64,000 bases of DNA from positions 46,939 to 110,938 of the forward strand of contig NZ_AMSS01000016.1 in assembly GCF_000313935.1 (NCBI RefSeq), written 5' to 3'. The notes beneath the pieces are model-generated. The model did no database searches. It had not been told where the DNA came from and saw nothing but the letters and a program-made list of their open reading frames with translations. This document shows positions 62,232-64,000 of the stretch, one piece after another. Position numbers and translations under genes: made by a program. The stretch's first letter is position 1. Every line of letters starts with the position of its first letter. The stretch comes from Acinetobacter sp. WC-141. GTDB taxonomy: Bacteria; Pseudomonadota; Gammaproteobacteria; Pseudomonadales; Moraxellaceae.

Positions 62232-62384
62232 ATGTCTGAAAAGCAAATCAATATGTCAGATGCTCAATATATTCTGAGCACAAAATTAATTCTGGTGCCT
62301 TTTCTTCGAATTAAGATTTCAAGAGCCATGGCAATTTATGGTTTTACTTTTGAAAGATTAAAAGCAATCGCACTCATCAATTAG
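62232..62384 (+). CDS. Very small phage protein, unknown
   Basis: A 50-residue frame, MSEKQINMSDAQYILSTKLI onwards, with AAGG 8 bases upstream of the ATG and a terminator 18 bp after the stop. Contains a hydrophobic/basic helix. Position inside the head operon supports coding; no similarity known to me. Confidence 0.55.
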   Translation: MSEKQINMSDAQYILSTKLILVPFLRIKISRAMAIYGFTFERLKAIALIN

Positions 62385-62402
62385 AACTTAATTTTTAACC
62401 TT

Positions 62403-62424
62403 AGCACCTTCGGGTGCTTTTTTT
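62403..62424 (+). terminator. Rho-independent terminator with UUCG loop
   Basis: AGCACC, loop TTCG, GGTGCT, then T-run. Confidence 0.92.
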
Positions 62425-62436
62425 GTGAGTATTAAA

Positions 62437-63057
62437 ATGAGCAAGAAACTATTAACAGCATCTATGGTTGCATACATTGGTACTAGGTCAGTTTTAGCAA
62501 CGCCCATGACGCGTGGTGAATACAATGAATACCAAGGGTGGCAAATCCCTGAAAATGAAGACCCAAGTGATCCTGGTTATTTAATCGAATACAAAGATGG
62601 TGGCAAGGCTAATCATCCAGATCATGAAGGTTATATTTCTTGGTCGCCAAAAGATGTTTTTGAGCATTCATATCAACTAGATGGTTTTCAAAATTGTGTA
62701 ATGGGCCGTGAAATTCATAAAGATGATAATGGAGTAACAGTTACCCATAACGAAACTGTTAAAACCCGTGATGGTGAACAGTCTCTTGAAACCGGTCATT
62801 TCTATGACATCGTAACTGGAGATTCACTTACTCCAATTCAATTTCAACTTGGTCCAGTTAAGGAAGTTGGAGTAAATGGCATCACGAATGAAGCATTACT
62901 TGCGATAGTTTTACATCGTTTACGTGTTCTGAATGAAAAGTTTCCTTGCCGCGAAAATTCACTTGCTATTACCAATATTGAGCAAGGTCAAATGTGGCTA
63001 GAGCAACGTACCCGAAATCGTCAGAAGCGTGGTGTTGAAGGTTTTAACATCGCTTAA
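62437..63057 (+). CDS. Phage protein with possible Acb2/Tad1-like C-terminal hairpin domain
   Basis: Protein of 206 residues. The N-terminal ~80 residues (TPMTRGEYNEYQGWQIP, GYISWSPKDVFE) are a domain common in phage accessory proteins. Residues about 143-206 (ALLAIVLHRLRVLNEKFPCREN, WLEQRTRNRQKRGVEGF) form a two-helix hairpin that resembles the domain shared by Acb2 and Tad1, which sequester cyclic nucleotide signals of CBASS and Thoeris. That link is from memory of family patterns and is not certain. Start ATG 62437, or GTG 62425. Confidence 0.65.
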   Translation: MSKKLLTASMVAYIGTRSVLATPMTRGEYNEYQGWQIPENEDPSDPGYLIEYKDGGKANHPDHEGYISWSPKDVFEHSYQLDGFQNCVMGREIHKDDNGVTVTHNETVKTRDGEQSLETGHFYDIVTGDSLTPIQFQLGPVKEVGVNGITNEALLAIVLHRLRVLNEKFPCRENSLAITNIEQGQMWLEQRTRNRQKRGVEGFNIA

Positions 63058-63075
63058 CTTTATTAATCGAAATAC

Positions 63076-63098
63076 AGCGTCCTAATGGGCGCTTTTTT
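63076..63098 (+). terminator. Rho-independent terminator
   Basis: AGCGTCC, loop TAAT, GGGCGCT (one G-T pair) and a T-run. Confidence 0.85.
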
Positions 63099-63166
63099 AA
63101 TGCCTGAAGCTAAGCAGAGGGTTCAACAATTAAACCCGCTAAGCGGTATCTCTAGGAGATTTTTAA

Positions 63167-63922
63167 ATGCCAGACGAAATCAAAGTTGATTTGGAAAATC
63201 CTGAAATTAAAGCAGCTATTCAAGCCGCCGTTGATGAAGCTGTTAAAGGTCTTAAAGATAAGAACGCTGAACTTATCAAAGATAAAAAAGAGTTGAAAGA
63301 TGAACTAGGTTCATTGAAATCAAAGGTTGAGGGTTTAGATCTGGATGCAATCAAGGTCCTGCTTGATAAATCAAATCAGGATGAAGAATCCAAACTTATT
63401 GCAGAAGGCAAGATTGAAGAAGTCATTCAGAAACGTACCGATAAGATGCGTGAAGAGCATGCCCGTTTGCTCAATGCCGAAACTACGCGAGCTAACAATG
63501 CTGAAGCTTATGCGAATAAGTTTAAGCAATCGGTCGTGCAGGGCCAGATCGTTCAGGCTGCTGTTGAACTTGAAGCTTTACCAGAAGCGACTGCAGATAT
63601 CGCATTTCTTGCCCAGTCTAAATTTGCTTTAGACGAGGACGGCAAAGCGGTAGCTGTTGACGAAAACGGCGAAGTAATCATTGGTAAAGATGGCAAGACG
63701 CCGTTATCACCAAAAGAGTGGGTTGAATCCCTGCGCGAGCAAAAGCCGTACTTCTGGCCTAAACCTAATGGTATGGGTGCACCAGGTAGTAACAACTCAA
63801 AAGGTCAACCTGACATCTTAAAAGCAGATGGCACGGTGAATATGACCAAATTGGCGCAATTACGAAATGAAAATCCGCAACTAGCTAAAGAGCTAGCGGC
63901 AAAACACGGTATTAAACTTTAA
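63167..63922 (+). CDS. Phage scaffolding protein
   Basis: Protein of 251 residues. Acidic/basic coiled coil over residues about 1-110 (AVKGLKDKNAELIKDKKELK, HARLLNAETTRANNAEAYAN) and a C-terminal region with EWVESLREQKPYFWPKPNG. It immediately precedes the capsid gene. Scaffold proteins shape the procapsid and are then removed. Confidence 0.82.
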   Translation: MPDEIKVDLENPEIKAAIQAAVDEAVKGLKDKNAELIKDKKELKDELGSLKSKVEGLDLDAIKVLLDKSNQDEESKLIAEGKIEEVIQKRTDKMREEHARLLNAETTRANNAEAYANKFKQSVVQGQIVQAAVELEALPEATADIAFLAQSKFALDEDGKAVAVDENGEVIIGKDGKTPLSPKEWVESLREQKPYFWPKPNGMGAPGSNNSKGQPDILKADGTVNMTKLAQLRNENPQLAKELAAKHGIKL

Positions 63923-63935
63923 GGAGTAAAGCCTA

Positions 63936-64000
63936 ATGGCTGAGACAAAAATTGCTGATGTAATCGTACCCGAGTTATTCACACCGTACGTATTAAATAA
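63936..64000 (+). CDS. Major capsid protein, N-terminal fragment
   Basis: Only 21 codons are in the window (MAETKIADVIVPELFTPYVL...), with AAGGAG upstream. IADVIVPELFTPYVLN matches the opening of capsid proteins that follow such scaffold genes. Runs off the right edge. Confidence 0.72.
   Translation, partial: MAETKIADVIVPELFTPYVLN

Larger units (their letters stand above)
40000..64000. mobile_element. Lambda-like prophage (left part)
   Basis: From about 40.0 kb to the window edge all genes are phage-like: leftward recombination operon, CI/Cro/CII switch, replication genes, RuvC-like nuclease, accessory stretch, terminase, portal, head protein, scaffold and capsid start. Lysogeny genes are present and frames are intact, so it may be functional. 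The exact left boundary is not resolved, and no integrase is visible; it may lie beyond the right edge. Confidence 0.93.

Overview
The window reads as an Acinetobacter chromosome, most likely the calcoaceticus-baumannii complex. The DNA is AT-rich, and the van and hca aromatic-catabolism genes, the NCS2 permease-add pair and the rnhB / csrA / lysC block all fit that genus. This is a judgement from gene content, not a database match. A large prophage begins just upstream of lysC and runs off the right edge.

Region 1 (1-13.5 kb) is a lignin-type aromatic acid island. hcaB (partial), hcaA, hcaK and hcaR convert hydroxycinnamates such as ferulate to vanillate-type acids. vanR, vanB and vanA demethylate vanillate to protocatechuate. 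Next to them lie an OprD-like porin, a formylglycine-generating enzyme with a lipoprotein signal, an exported arylsulfatase, an aromatic acid MFS transporter and a second OprD porin. A perfect 12-bp palindrome matching the VanR operator known from Caulobacter sits at the vanA promoter. A close variant lies before the MFS gene and a weaker one before the sulfatase, which suggests that sulfate-ester cleavage is part of the vanillate regulon.

Region 2 (13.5-32.6 kb) holds an OsmC-YcaO fusion gene with a structured leader. It also holds two separate flavin monooxygenase / short-chain dehydrogenase clusters: one with an AraC regulator, an alpha/beta hydrolase and a GMC oxidoreductase, the other with a TetR regulator, a PF10118-type protein and a methyltransferase. 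Between them lies a tartrate dehydratase-type operon (ttdA, ttdB, MFS transporter) with a divergent LysR gene. A pirin gene closes the region.

Region 3 (33-40 kb) is housekeeping: NCS2 purine permease, adenosine deaminase, cytochrome b561, a small lipoprotein, rnhB, csrA and lysC. alaS, the usual neighbour of lysC in related gammaproteobacteria, is absent because the prophage begins there.

Region 4 (about 40-64 kb) is a lambda-like prophage. A leftward operon carries an AlpA-like regulator and a Sak4-like ATPase. A switch region has a CI-like S24 repressor, Cro and CII, flanked by two clusters of three TTAGG-N4-CCTAA operators. The rightward replication operon contains a candidate origin (a dyad plus four 7-bp iterons). 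A terminator-rich accessory stretch (52.2-56.5 kb) contains two copies of a structured RNA-like element, a paralogous pair of unknown proteins and a truncated gene duplicate. The head genes follow: terminase, portal, minor head protein, a possible Acb2/Tad1-like fusion, scaffold and the start of the capsid gene. No integrase is visible in the window.
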